A stretch of DNA of 64,000 nucleotides from Strigamia acuminata. Lineage: Eukaryota > Arthropoda > Chilopoda > Geophilomorpha > Linotaeniidae. The notes beneath the pieces are model-generated. The model was not told where the DNA came from. It ran no database searches and was given only the letters and a program-made list of their open reading frames with translations. The translations under genes and the position numbers were made by a program. Location of the stretch: positions 6,820,001-6,884,000 of the forward strand of contig OX442316.1 in the NCBI GenBank assembly GCA_949358305.1, given 5' to 3'. Shown in pieces: positions 35,501-46,361 of the stretch; within the stretch, counting starts at the first letter, position 1; every line of letters starts with the position of its first letter.

Positions 35501-37974
35501 GATACCAGTATATGAATATCGGCAGCTTCAACGTGCTGTTTGTATATAGTGAAACGGTAAACATTTTCGGCGTAATCGTATGAACAAAATGGAGATTTTT
35601 TTACCAATTTTTCTTCATGGATTCCGTCGGAAAAGACTTTTGACTGGTGGTTCCATAAATCTTTTAAAAACGATATCATTGCCTTAGTAAACACATAAGC
35701 GGAACTGAGATGGGGTAATAGTCGTAGCTGTTGATGAGGACAATTGACAATTGTAGTTTCTGACCTGCTATCAGTAAACGCACACCGAATCGCAATTATA
35801 ATACTTAGGTTCTGCACACCTAAACATGACGTGGCAACAATGCAAGCTCTTGAGCAGTTCAAGTTGCTTGCATTTAATGAAAATCGTTTTACATTGTTTT
35901 GTACTTTGGTTACAAATTGACCATCTGGCGTGACATCACTTATTCGATTGAGAAGGGCCTTTTTTGGAATGTGATAATTTATGAAAGCCATAAAACTGCA
36001 AGAAATTAAAGTAAAAGTGTGAGGAAAATTGTAAAATTAGTTATTGAAGTTATTTAATAATTATTGCAACAGTTTAAGTCCACATCACCGACATTGCAAT
36101 GGAAAGGTTATTAGTACCCATTGTCGAGTCCATTGAAGCCAGTCTTCTCTCCCATATCGCCCACTATTACACCTGGATAAGGTTTCAGTCTAGTCGGGTC
36201 ACGGACTGGTACCAAAAACCAATGTATTCCATGGCAGGTGTTATCAGGGGTGTACAGTTGGGCTAACATGAGTGCATGAGTTGCTCCTTTTCCTAAATTG
36301 CCCGCCCAACATTTCCACGCTTCGATTGTCGGTGTGTGAAGAATAAATGTCTAAAAAATTTATATTTGAAACAAAAAAATTTGCATAAGGAAATGTTTGA
36401 ACCTTGGTTTTCACATCGTAGGTTGCTTTTGTTTGGAGTTTCATCAAATTACTTCCGTGACCAATTTCGGTTAAAGAAATACAACTGTGCCACTGCAAAG
36501 GAATTCAAGTTAAAATAAAATCAGACTACTTGCCGTCATTAATGTACAAGGGCGGATCCAGAAAACGTACAAGGGGATGGCCAGTTCATTGCTTTAGATA
36601 TAACTTTTTGTTTTTCTTCTAAAAATGATTGTTTTCGCGTAAAAGTGATTCACTTTACCTAAACATGATTATTTTGGCGTAAAAATGATTTTTTTTTTGC
36701 GGAAAAATGATTGTTTTTGCGGAAAAATGATTTTTTTACGGAAAAAAGATTTTTTTACGGAAAAAAGATTGTTTTTGCGGAAAAATGATTGTTTTTGCGG
36801 AAAAATGATTGTTTTTGCGGAAAAATGATTGTTTTTGCGGAAAAATGATTGTTTTTGCGGAAAAATGATTGTTTTTGCGGAAAAATGATTGTTTTTGCGG
36901 AAAAATGATTGTTTTTGCGGAAAAATGATTGTATTTGCGGAAAAATGATTGTATTTGCGGAAAAATGATTGTTTTTGCGGAAAAATGATTGTTTTTGCGG
37001 AAAAAGGATTGTTTTTGCGGAAAAATGATTGTTTTTGCGGAAAAATGATTGTTTTTGCGGAAAAATGATTGTTTTTGCGGAAAAATGATTGTTTTTGCGG
37101 AAAAATGATTGTTTTTGCGGAAAAATGATTGTTTTTGCGGAAAAATGATTGTTTTTGCGGAAAAATGATTGTATTTGCGGAAAAATGATTGTTTTTGCGG
37201 AAAAATGATTGTTTTTGCGGAAAAATGATTGTTTTTGCGGAAAAATGATTGTTTTTGCGGAAAAATGATTGTTTTTGCGGAAAAATGATTGTTTTTGCGG
37301 AAAAATGATTGTTTTTGCGGAAAAATGATTGTTTTTGCGTAGAAATGATTGTTTTTGCGTAGAATTGATTGGTGGATGCTCAATTTACTCACACGATGAT
37401 GCTCCTATCAGTTTAAAGATAAAGTACCTTTCCCGAAGATATATTGGTGATTGCCTCCTCTATGTCTGTTCCTATTGACTTTAATATGGTTATGCTAACC
37501 TATTTAGAATTTTACTAAAATCCAACTGCTTGATTTTTTTGATAGTTGTTTATTATAACTTACTAGTCTTGATAATCCTATTTTATATGCAACAGCATTG
37601 TTTAAATAACACTGCACATTTATTCTTGGTAAGGTTTTAGCGAGATTTGGTTCAGTTGGTTGAATAAAAATATCGTAGAAGATAGAAGAGTTGGCGTACA
37701 AATTATACACGTGTCGTTTTAATTCATCGGTTCCATCTTTATTTGGATGATAGTTGTTACTCGTGCCTTTACGAATAGTCATTACGCCTAACATTTTTTG
37801 CTGAAAATTAATAATAGTGAAACAAAACATTACTTATTGCGAATTTCAAAAGTGCATTACTTTGGTTGTAACATTTTCTTCGTCTTCAATGTACGTTTTC
37901 ATTTTTTTCAAATCAAAGGACGCTTTTTCTCGAAATCTGCTTAGTGGTCCCGAAGTAGAAAATGAAATATTCAT
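29559..37974 (-). CDS. ACOX3: ACOX3-type acyl-CoA oxidase, copy 3, with a retrotransposon in an intron
   Basis: The same ten-exon set as copy 1, from the start ATG at 37974 ([15 protein letters not shown]) to the stop at 29559 (AKNDTGGN). Exon 2 is intact here ([18 protein letters not shown]). [40 protein letters not shown] and [13 protein letters not shown] are open. Genomic length grows to 8.4 kb through a Ty3/gypsy element (30495-35288) inside a MITE in the intron between exons 7 and 8, and a minisatellite (about 36696-37370) in the intron between exons 3 and 4. No SKL-type peroxisomal signal is visible at the C-terminus. It may be functional if the long intron is still spliced correctly. 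Confidence 0.75.
30495..30750 (+). repeat. Retrotransposon 1, 5' LTR
   Basis: 256 bp, TGTGAGGCC ... GACTAACA. It matches the 3' LTR at every position I compared. Confidence 0.93.
30751..30768 (+). other. Retrotransposon 1, primer-binding site
   Basis: tggcgcagtcgacagctt starts directly at the LTR end, with the TGG expected to pair with a tRNA 3' CCA. I cannot assign the tRNA. Confidence 0.6.
30916..35037 (+). CDS. Retrotransposon 1 Gag-Pol polyprotein
   Basis: The first ATG with a good context (aaaatggcg) is at 30916, giving 1373 residues; the frame is open from 30802 without an earlier ATG. Order: a SAP-like N-terminal helix pair, Gag, a CCHC knuckle ([14 protein letters not shown], near 31788), an aspartic protease with an unusual core [10 protein letters not shown] (D-C-G in place of D-S/T-G, near 32000), reverse transcriptase with YVDD (about 32990), RNase H ([14 protein letters not shown]), an integrase HHCC region ([10 protein letters not shown] ... 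CQKCQ), catalytic D-D-E core pieces ([24 protein letters not shown]), and a C-terminal GPYTIVERL module. Gag and Pol are in one frame with no shift. The stop TGA (35035-35037) lies inside the 3' LTR. Confidence 0.9.
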   Translation: MADMKDVFTSTSEPVLDLLTCDNIRDECLLRGIDVSNCKKKNDFLATLLADNVAKDAAKVKPGSTQTAIVSTATGLAGQIKVQHEVDTTKGVPVFKGKRDENVEHFIECVERAATLGKWTEHAKIAVANGQLKEEALYWYDIFGKKFVLWSEWAASIRDYFLDVDTYDRWRQRIAARKQLDNESLATYFAAKIALIETTKKAFSFSRDDTINVTIEGVRDLHTRDLFRMSKFDSFIELIRKGREIDRNREASGSPPRTTPKEIAKPKTEARIRTPRDDTSYKKGMDMSKMQCWRCNEMGHCSFDCPRAKKPEQTEGDAKQQPREAEKKKINICMVKTKCPESNLVVVDCHSAELGGQVEALIDCGANCSTVDQVFVDDSVEIRPNLEKEYFKTANGDKQVLGHVDLNVQIGKMRTRISDVAVVQDSPFPLVIGMDWRKQAGLAWMITGDGDVTFFKEITGPTSTVSCVVRASHQVSAEDRAFGEEVDALVGAVDADVAATERERLRRVLWTNREAFSEQDELGECVGEECEIRLRHENPIKTKPRKFSPADEKACNETIALWLRLGICRPSTSQYNFPLWFVKQGENKQKLRPVLDLRRLNEIVDVSMYRMPTIDETIEFLLADQPIYFNVGDVAMAFYHVRLRSGDCHKIAFLTPDGLMELTRMPMGLKISPFKMQEIMDKLCKRVERTAAYVDDVGQASRIVNELISRWEKFLEELIRKGLRVRLSKCQLLRKEVSFLGYIVSRQGKKPDPARMQAIDRFQRFRNARDVRAFLGFAGYHRRFVRGFAAKVKILQVLTKKDARFVWTEAHQEAVEAIKKELKACEWLAHFRSDAETCVSVDASYDGLGATLQQRQESEWVTIAYASRGIPESYRTAHSNELECLAVHWAITEKFRTYLLGTKFILFTDNWAVAHMLAKTDLNRKYARWILDLQEFDFNMKHKKGKENKIPDALSRAIESGAAVALATIRLRDGTLREEQINDAFCRDKMDHLPTEFEVVDGLLLHVETRRGKKHSQIVVPKNMTDRLTKAVHESCGHADAFRTLSRLKRRHWWKGMRGCVEGFVRGCQKCQRQNHRTAKPFGLLTNRPIPPRPFHTIAIDHGGPYPCSGGNLFVLAAIDLFSRFVVAVPVRNTKAATSVEKVRTDIFGRFGPARKIITDAGTSFIAKEFVEFAEGEGAEVEVCPPYHHASNGLIERTIQTIVQKLRKAEGGLERWAKNLPDQVWAINNTVQSSSRISPFEMVHGYVPDFKEELAAIEDEDLTEGLERLWGEREEAVRNLEKAGRTQKDRFDRNRAPSSMRVGDRVLFTKGHRKRKFDALYEGPYTIVERLATEVFLLAGDDGRTWKAHGAQLKRFQREEAVMGTITTPGVDV
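35033..35288 (+). repeat. Retrotransposon 1, 3' LTR
   Basis: 256 bp, matching the 5' LTR. No convincing polypurine tract precedes it; the adjoining bases are cccccggggtggacg. Confidence 0.93.
36696..37370. repeat. 20-bp minisatellite, about 33 units
   Basis: The unit tgcggaaaaatgattgtttt repeats almost perfectly across 36770-37330, with variant units at each edge (ttacggaaaaaagat, tgcgtagaaatgat). It lies in the intron between exons 3 and 4 of ACOX copy 3. The homologous place in copy 2 (about 23555-23625) has only about three diverged units, so the array expanded after duplication. Confidence 0.9.
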
Positions 37975-38816
37975 TATGGTGAGAACACGAGTGGTAGTGA
38001 TGATGCGCGTACTTTAAATTGCTTTATGCAATGGAAGTAGAACAATTATCTTAATTATATTCAAAGTATTCAGCTTATAATGATGAGCGTTAATAATAAA
38101 AAGCAATTTCCTTTTCATTCAACATCTGTGCTGCTTGTGAAATTTCATTTGATTATTTTTTTTGTTTTTTACATAGGTATTTTTTATTTGTAGCAGAACA
38201 ATGGATTCGAAATGAATAATAGGAATTACGTGTTAATTTATCACAAAGGAGATGTCTGTTGGCTTTAGATGCTTAGTAGATAAAGATAAGTACATACGAG
38301 TACGCCCAAAATTAAACTGGATACGCACAAAATATAGTCTAAACCATGTTTTATATTATTTGATAAATTGCCGATGAATACAAATGAAGGGTTTTTTATA
38401 TGAAAATATAAGTTATGCAGATGGTTAACAAAATGAGTAGAAATAATATTTAAAAATGAATTAAATAAATATTACGCATACAGAATGTAGAGTAAAAATA
38501 AACACGGAGTCGGTACAAAAACTATTATAAATAATAATTAATAACAATCACGAATAAATCACAAGTAAAGCTGATGAATAAGTAATTTATAATAATTAAA
38601 ATTAATAAAATGATGAGCGATCTTGCAAAAAACAAAAAATGAAAAAAATCATTGTATCATAACACAATTATTATTATCGACATCTGATAAAAGGAATGGT
38701 GTTTTGTCGTATTTTCGAACTGGCAAACAATTATCTTCATCGAATGGCATTTCGGATAAGTATCCTGAAATTTTATTAAAATATTACTTGATATTTGATT
38801 GAAATATTTCAACTTT
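37975..38816. other. Spacer between ACOX copy 3 and GLIS
   Basis: AT-rich, no gene recognised. It includes the promoter side of ACOX copy 3 and the 3' UTR side of GLIS, and is the original of the spacer seen next to copies 1 and 2. Confidence 0.5.
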
Positions 38817-40353
38817 TTAAATATAAATACCATTATCGTAGTATGACGGCATTAATCGGTGTCCAACATCCATTGACAAATCGGAACGCCAATTACCGGT
38901 TCCCCCTTGCAGTGCATTGTAAATGTCTTCAATATTCTCGTCTGCATAAATTAGCCAATATAATGAAATTAAATTATAGGCCTACACGGAATAAATGGTT
39001 AGAATTTTGCTTGCATACCGGTGTAATACTTTTGGTTTTGCGTTGAAATCATTTCCACATTGTACCATAAATTGGCTACTTCGTTACTACAATTAATGAC
39101 GGTTAAAATGGCGTTCTAAAAGGACCAATTAGAAAAAAAATCACCACTCACTTTGCATTCGTATCTACATTGCTGTATGGTAGAACGTATTCAACACTCG
39201 GACTGATTTCTTCTGAAGAACTACTCGCTTGTTCATTGTACATTTGTAATTGATTTAATTGATGACAATTATTTTTCGTCTAATGAAGAAATTAAATATT
39301 AGGAGTTTAGAAGGAAAAAAGTTGGAAAAATAAATTTTTCTTACATTTTTTTTACGTTGCTCTTTGACAATACTGTGGTTCTTTACGTGTTTCCGGAGAG
39401 AACTGGGGTCGGTATAACGTTTAGAACACCCGAATATCTGACACGCGTACGGCCTCTATAAAGAATACACGTAAAACTATCGTTGAATTAACGAATTGCA
39501 ATTAATTCTACCGTTTCGATGTGTGTTCGTTGATGTTTAGCCCTGTCGGACGAATTGCTGAACGCTTTAGCACATCCTGGATATTGGCATGGGTACGGTC
39601 TTTCCCCCGTATGAGACCGTACATGTATCTTAAGATTTTCCGATCGCGAAAAGGCTTTAGTGCATCCATCGAACTAAAATATTTGTATAAAAAACACAAA
39701 AATAAACGATGAATGCTGAATTTAAGCGCTTTACTTACCATGCATCGGTTTGGTTTGTCCCCCGAATGGACCCTCATGTGAATTAACAATTTATAGCGTG
39801 CATTGAACGGACGGTTTTTGCGCGGACATCCTTGCCAGAAACACGTGAAATCATCACCTGTGCGTATATCGACGTGTTTTTTCTCTATGTGTCGCACGAG
39901 TTCTCCCTGCTGCGTGCAGTTCGTCTGGCAGTCCACCCAAAGGCAGTTATAAAGCTGAGTTTTAATTTCGTCACCTTGGAATCGTTTGATGTGCTGCTCG
40001 TATGACGGAGGCGGAGGCAGCGGCAGCGGCAGCTTCAAAGTTTCCATGTGTGCAACTCGTAAATTCTCTTCGTTCGTTTTGCCCTCTTGGGGTGGCCAGT
40101 GCACGTAATTGTCGTGCGCCGACAAATGTCCCATGTGTCCATCGGTGCCCGAGTCGGAATGATGGGAATAGAGAGATGTGGAAGACGAGCGAATGATGTT
40201 ATTGATGTCCAAGTGAGAGTAGAAATCGTCCAGATGCATTGGTTCGATGGACGGAGATGGAAAGTAATTGATGGAAGCGAGAGGCGCTAATTCCGAGTTA
40301 TCCATTGCACAGCAGCAGCACAGACTTGCATCTGTCACAAGTTCGCATCTCAT
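38817..40353 (-). CDS. GLIS-family C2H2 zinc-finger transcription factor
   Basis: Six exons join in frame: 40353-39739, 39673-39512, 39455-39345, 39279-39152, 39086-39019 and 38941-38817, 402 residues. Five consecutive C2H2 fingers of the Gli/Glis/Zic class are complete: [60 protein letters not shown] (made across a splice), [19 protein letters not shown] and [19 protein letters not shown]. The second-finger tail [20 protein letters not shown] and [11 protein letters not shown] are GLIS1/GLIS3-like. Nuclear DNA-binding regulator. A PPPPSY segment sits before finger 1. The C-terminal region after the fingers is only about 95 residues, short for vertebrate GLIS proteins. A copy of its last exon lies at 20880-20990. 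Confidence 0.88.
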
Positions 40354-41392
40354 CACTTGAATAGATTGTAGCTACTGTTGTGATGAATCATTGGAAACTG
40401 GATACGAGCACTTTTTTGTTGATGGGCCCAAAAGTTGTTTGCGATTCAAATGGCGTCGCTGGTGTTATTTGTGAATGAAAAGGGGTTTTTAAATTTTGAG
40501 ACGTTCGTCGTGTGTACGGGGACCTCGGGGTCAACACGGCGGATGACTCCCACGGCTTATTACGTTTCAATCAGGGCAATGCACAGTAGCCATGATGTTT
40601 ACAACTCCAATCAACTCATCATAATTCAAAAAATTTAAATAAATAAAAAAAATTAAATCAAAAGGAATTTATTTTGATTTGGAAATGATGCAAATAAATT
40701 GGTTTCTGTACGATTTATGCATCAAAATGAGGATTTTTTTATTTAAAAAAATTTTATGTATTTTTTTTTGGTGTATGAATTAAAATAATCATAATATGAA
40801 TTGTATTGGAATGGCATTTGTTGCTTGTGGGGTGAAAAAAATTTAAAAATGAGACGAGTGTCTTGGTTTTTTGTTCCAGAGCTTAGCAGCCAGATGTGTG
40901 TATGAAGTCGACTATAAAAAAAGACGCCAAACCATATGGCAAACGCCCACGCAAGCTAAGTAGGCACTCCCTGGACCGAGCAAGAATGCACCGATTAATG
41001 CATCATGAAAAAATAATTGTTTTTTAATAAATCTCTCTTCCAGATTATTGTCCCGAAATAATGAATGTAAAGCAAATTAATTCTGCTCTCAATTTTTCTA
41101 TTTTTTTCCCAATTGTATTTTTATATACACAATACTCAAGCGTGAAAAAGAGAGAGAAAAATAAATTGCACATCTGCACACACAAGGTCGAATGTCCTTC
41201 GTACTTGATTGCTGAAATTTTTATGCGTGCACGCGTAAACATTTCCACTTCACGCTTTAATTCCAATAATCAAAAGTTTATTACGCAATTCGTTGCACGC
41301 AATTCGAATTGTAAAGAATAATCAAGTTGAATATTTTATTTATTAATTTCTATTTATGTAATTTTTGATACATTTTTTTTTGCACAATTAAA
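40354..41392. other. Intergenic region upstream of GLIS
   Basis: No coding exon recognised. It contains the probable GLIS promoter and, at its right end, the 3' UTR side of the galaxin-like gene. Small open frames on both strands are AT-rich and lack features. Confidence 0.4.
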
Positions 41393-43256
41393 TTACGAAT
41401 AATCGGGCTCTGACTCGTCATGACGATGCAAATCATCGCCTAATCGATGGCAGGTAATTTGGGAATGATAAGAATGAGGGCGGTCTTTGGAACAACAATA
41501 GCGACGGCCATCACGCCCGAGTTTCAAGACTTTGCCATTACAGCATATTTCTACCTTGAAATCGTACGATTTGTTGCCGCAACAACGACTCTTCATCGAT
41601 GTCCTTTTGCTCAGAACTCCATCGCAGCAGATCTGCTCGTCGGTGTCGTAGACGGAAGTACCGCAACAACGCGAACGGAAAGAATGCTTGCGCGCAACTC
41701 TGCCTCCGCAACATATGCTTTTGGAGGAATCGTAGGTCGATATGCCGCAACATTTAGAAGTCAGGGATTGCATCTTGCGGGATATAATTTTGTTGCCACA
41801 ACACAACTCTTTCACTTTGTTGTAGGGCCTACGTTAAAAGAAAATATATTCAATTAAATATTTGCGTTATAAATTTTATTGGAATTTATAATACCTGTCG
41901 CCACAACAGACAGACAACTGACCCGTCATTTGAACCACGTTGTGATTGCAGCAAAGTTGAACTGTTCTGTCGTAGATTTTGTCACCGCAACATCTTGCTC
42001 TGGACCCAAAAGCACCTTTGTGGAAAACTTGCGACTTACAGCACAAGGAATCGCGGTAATCGTATTGATCGGTGCCGCAGCAATGGGAAAACGACGACCA
42101 TTTTGTTTGTTTACGATCTCCGCAGCAAATTTCCTTTCGGGTGTCGTACGCTTCATTTCGGCAACACTGGAATTAATTAATTAATTAATTTTTTTTTAAA
42201 AATGATATTTGCAAAGATTTTTATTTACCCGGTAGAATGCTGCGTCCGCTGCAGGTACTCCTGTTGGTAAATTAACAACTTTGCCAGTTTTTCTACAGCA
42301 AGTTTGTTTTCGGATATCGAAAGTGTCTTTTCCGCAGCAGGATGTGAAGAGGCCGTATGTTCTTTCATGGACGGTTTTCGTTTTCCAACAGCAGATTTCC
42401 GTTCTTAGGTTGTACGTGGAATTGCCACAGCAGTAATGGGTAAACGCATACATATTGTAGGGATGAACTTGTCCTGCACAGCAAAACTCATAACGCCTGT
42501 CGTAAAGCAGATCGCCTGCAATAGATATATTTGTATTGTATATAAGACCAACCATCAAACAATCAGTCAATTTCATCAATTTTCGACTAAATTGTAGACA
42601 ATTTCATCAATTTTTGACTAAATTGTAGTCAATTTCATCAATTTTTGACTAAATTGTAGTCAATTTCATCAATTTTCGACTAATAAATTGTAGTCAATTT
42701 CATCAATTTTCGACTAATAAATTGTAGTCAATTTCATCAATTTTCGACTAATAAATTGTAGTCAATTTCATCAATTTTCGACTAATAAATTGTAGTCAAT
42801 TTCATCAATTTTCGACTAATAAATTGTAGTCAATTTCATCAATTTTCGACTAATAAATTGTAGTCAATTTCATCAATTTTCGACTAATAAATTGTAGTCA
42901 ATTTCATCAATTTTCGACTAATAAATTGTAGTCAATTTCATCAATTTTCGACTAATAAATTGTAGTCAATTTCATCAATTTTCGACTAATAAATTGTAGT
43001 CAATTTCATCAATTTTCGACTAAATTTTACAACATTTTGACGTACCGGTACTCGGCTTATACGCGCGAACACCACTTATTAGCAAAATGGTGCCTCAGAA
43101 TGGGGGGTCGGCTTATACACGGGGATATACGGTAGTATAGTGGACATTTTTAGGAAGCTAAATTAAATTGGCTTAAATTTTACCTGTTGATATTACGGAT
43201 GGACAGAAATAGGAAGCCGTTAGCAACGTAAAGGTAACTTGGAAGCTTAGTTTCAT
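41393..43256 (-). CDS. Galaxin-like secreted cysteine-rich repeat protein 1
   Basis: Four coding exons join in frame: 43256-43184 (signal peptide MKLSFQVTFTLLTASYFCPS), 42515-42229, 42166-41895 and 41828-41393, 355 residues. The mature part is a chain of galaxin-type repeats in which paired cysteines alternate: CCG...(Y/F)D...(I/L)CC, e.g. CCGNSTYNLRTEICC, CCGKDTFDIRKQTCC, CCGTDQYDYRDSLCC, CCGTSVYDTDEQICC. Galaxin is known as a coral skeletal matrix protein; related repeat proteins occur in other animals, and function here is open. A probable non-coding first exon ends near 43335 (gtaagt donor). The first coding intron holds a 34-bp minisatellite. Confidence 0.8.
42563..43026. repeat. 31/34-bp minisatellite, about 14 units
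   Basis: Units of the type aatttcatcaattttcgact + aataaattgtagtc. The first three or four are 31 bp (lacking taa), the rest 34 bp and nearly identical. Located in the first coding intron of the galaxin-like gene. Confidence 0.9.
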
Positions 43257-44097
43257 GGTTGATGCAGTTTCTAGAGGGAAAACAAATGATAGAAGTTAAG
43301 TTAATTTACAGAGGAAAATTTTCATTCTAACTTACTGCTATCCAGCAATTGTTCAACTGAAATAAATGAAACTACATGTGTATATATGTGAAAAGTGAAT
43401 TTCATTTGAGTTATGAATGACTTCCGAATTGAGTTCGTACAATGAAACAGCAATAAAAAATATCTCAATATGAAAAAGTGGGAAATGACGTTTTGTTAAG
43501 TTATTTTATTTTTATATGCATGTACGCAGTTACATGCTTCAAATTATATGTCTTGAGTAAAATATTTTTTATATAGATTTTATATTTAATTTTTGGTGGA
43601 ATTTGTTTTCAGCTTCTCGTTTTAAACGTATTTGCGTGATGATTTACAAATGTTTTCTATTTGGCTGCCCCTGAACTTTGCTTCTGAAAAAAAAAAACAC
43701 TGTTGGCGGGAAAAATAATTATTTAAATAGCTGAAAAGTGGATAAGAAAATCCAGCGAGAGATGCTGTAAAAACAATATCTTTAAAAAATGAACTAAATC
43801 TGGTGAATTCACATATCATTTCTTTATTTTTGTATTACCTGCAAATAGTGAATAGAAATCCTGGAGCACATTTCCTGTGCATTGTCGCTTATCCACCTGG
43901 GCCTGAGCATGCATGTGTAATTCCCAATTTCTCATTGTGTACAAAACAAAGGAAATGACGTCATCAATCAAATTCACAGCACCAAAAGAAACCGACTATT
44001 GATAAACCAGACGAGTAGGATCTCGTTGCTTGAACTTTTCGTATTTTTAAGCTGCTTCAAACTGAAAACAAAAATTTAATTACGAAATTCAACAAAA
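43257..44097. promoter_or_regulatory. Divergent promoter region between two galaxin-like genes
   Basis: The two genes start on opposite strands 841 bp apart (43256 minus, 44098 plus), so a shared or back-to-back promoter is likely. It includes a probable 5' UTR exon of the minus gene (donor near 43334). No specific factor site is claimed. Confidence 0.5.
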
Positions 44098-46186
44098 ATG
44101 TTGAAAATGTTGTGTTTCCAAACAATACTAATGGTATTGTTGGTGATGCAAGTATCATCAATGATGCCTCGAAGAGGGCCCGCTAGTTTCGTTCCAGTAA
44201 ATTACCCAGACATATGGACATATGCTTCAAGTAAGGATTCTAGTTAAAATTAAATCTTCTTTATTTTTATACCTTAACTTGATTTTAATTGTAGACGACA
44301 GCCGAGTATCCGTCTACAAAACCGAATCGGAATTATGTTGCTCCGGAAATGTCTTCGCTTTAGCTCCCAATTCATATCATGCCTGCTGTGGATCGTCGCA
44401 ATACGATACAACGCGAGAAAAATGCTGCAACGGCGTCGTCCATGAACTACGCCCTGGTTTCGACTGCTGTGGCTCCGCATATTTCTCCGTAAAAGAAGCC
44501 AAATGCTGCACTTCTCCTCTCAATGGACGGGCTCTTCTGAAACCGTTTCCATCGACCATTCTCGGTGATGTCGACGCAATTCACAGCACACGGTGTTGTG
44601 GACTTAAACTGTTTAACAGCAAAACACATATTTGTTGTTCAAAGAATAAATATGGATACGGTTACGGAGAACCAACATTTACGACACAAAGTTATGTGGG
44701 TATTGGAGTTTATCCAACTTACACCATTTTTCAAAAGAAGTTTAAAAATACCGCGTGTTGCAAGGGGAGAATTTATGATAGAAGTAAGGAATCGTGTGCG
44801 AAGGAAGAAGACCAGCCGCAAATATATCACTCCAACAGTCAGAGCGCAGGTTTTGCACCCACCAATTATCCCCTTCCTCCAAACAAGGTCAAATGTGGAA
44901 AGGAAGAATACGATATGAAGACACAAATTTGTTGTAGCCAGTTTTCCAGTGAAAACGGCACATTTATCGTCGTCGATAAATTGAACGCGAGGAAATGGCC
45001 CAATACTCTTTGCTGTGGTTCGGAAATTTACGATTACGAGACCCAAATCTGTTGTAATTCCAGTAAAATCCACCAACAGAACGAAGATGGGTCGATGGAA
45101 TGCTGCGGAGCCGAAGTGTTTGATATGAAGAAAGAGCAGTGCTGCGGTATGAGCAACGCAATTGTCCCTGCCGAGTCGTTGGAAGGGAATGACAGTTGTT
45201 GCGGATTAGAGAAGATCCCTTACAATTCCCGGATTCAAACATGTTGCGGCAATAAGGTGTTTGAGTTGCCCGAAATGGAACTGAATGAAAGAAGAAGCGT
45301 GCAATGTTGTTGGGCGGAGGATAGCAACAGTCTTCCCAGTTTATACAACTTCGAAAACGAAACTTGCTGCAAAGGAGTCAAGCACAAGAAGAAAAACATT
45401 GAACAACCCGGTTTGTGTTGCGGATCGCAAACTTTTAATTGGGACGATGAAATTTGCTGCAATGACGAATTATTCAATAAGACGACGATGAATCACGCGT
45501 GTTGCGGCAAGAATATCTACGATTCTTTGACGAATTTGTGTTGCGATCCTGTTGACGGAGTAATCGTTGCGAAGAAATCGCGATACGAGTCGTGCTGCGG
45601 GACTATTGCATACGATTACATGAAAGAAGTTTGTTGCTCGTCTAGTAGTCACTCTAGAGGAACTCCAATGGCGAGTGGAAGTTTTAAAATGCTGGTGGAG
45701 CCGACGGAGACTGCAGTTTTTCCGAGAGCAACTGAAACTACTTCTTGCTGCGGTTTGAATGTCATCGATTTGGACACTCAACAATGTTGCGGATCAACAC
45801 CTATCGACAAGTCTAAAGAGCTTTGCTGTATCTATAAAGATGGACTTTATAATTTCAAATCAGTTGCAGTGGCCAAAATAACATCGCACGCACGTTGTTG
45901 CGGCAAGGATGCTTATGATCCCAATACCGAACGTTGTTGCAATAATACGGTCGTGCAGTCAGCAGATAAAAATCTTCCTTGTTGCGGCTCGTTTGTTTAC
46001 GATCCGGAGAAGCAGCTTTGTTGCAAAGGAAAAGTCCACGATGTGGATAAAGGAGGCAAAAGTGTCGAGTGTTGTGCGGAGAATTTGTTTGATCCTGCTA
46101 GTCAAGTTTGTTGCAGAGGAGCGATTAAAGATAAAGGAGAGGCTGTACCACCAACTGCTTGTTGCTATCCACCCGAAGAATTTTAA
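44098..46186 (+). CDS. Galaxin-like secreted cysteine-rich repeat protein 2
   Basis: Two coding exons, 44098-44230 and 44295-46186, join in phase 1 to give 674 residues. The start ATG precedes a signal peptide (MLKMLCFQTILMVLLVMQV). About 18 to 20 galaxin-type repeats follow, each with CC...(Y/F)D...CC spacing (CCGSSQYDTTREKCC, CCGSEIYDYETQICC, CCGKNIYDSLTNLCC, CCGKDAYDPNTERCC). The large second exon is uninterrupted, whereas the neighbour divides the same kind of repeat among three exons. The two are divergent paralogues. A 195-bp piece of this gene is duplicated 0.6 kb downstream. Secretion and disulfide-rich structure are inferred; mineral binding is not shown. Confidence 0.82.
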
Positions 46187-46361
46187 AATTGGATTAATGC
46201 TGAAAATTGTGTGCATTCAAAAATTGTATGGATAATAAAAATTCAAAAATTGATTTGGGTTTAGGAATGTCATTGATTTTTATTAACTTTTTTAAATTAA
46301 TCTAAAATTTTACTATCTTTTTTTAAAATTTTTCTTTAACTCGCGGAGGCATGACATATAC

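Noticed and set aside
36736-37392. 218-codon minus-strand open frame with a 20-residue repeat ([20 protein letters not shown] type)
   Set aside because: It is the 20-bp minisatellite read through. The unit has no stop in any of the three phases it cycles through, so the frame is open by chance; no start context or flanking exon supports it.
42563-43026. CRISPR-like regular repeats
   Set aside because: Units are contiguous with no unique spacers, the DNA is eukaryotic with introns, and the array lies inside an intron. It is a minisatellite.
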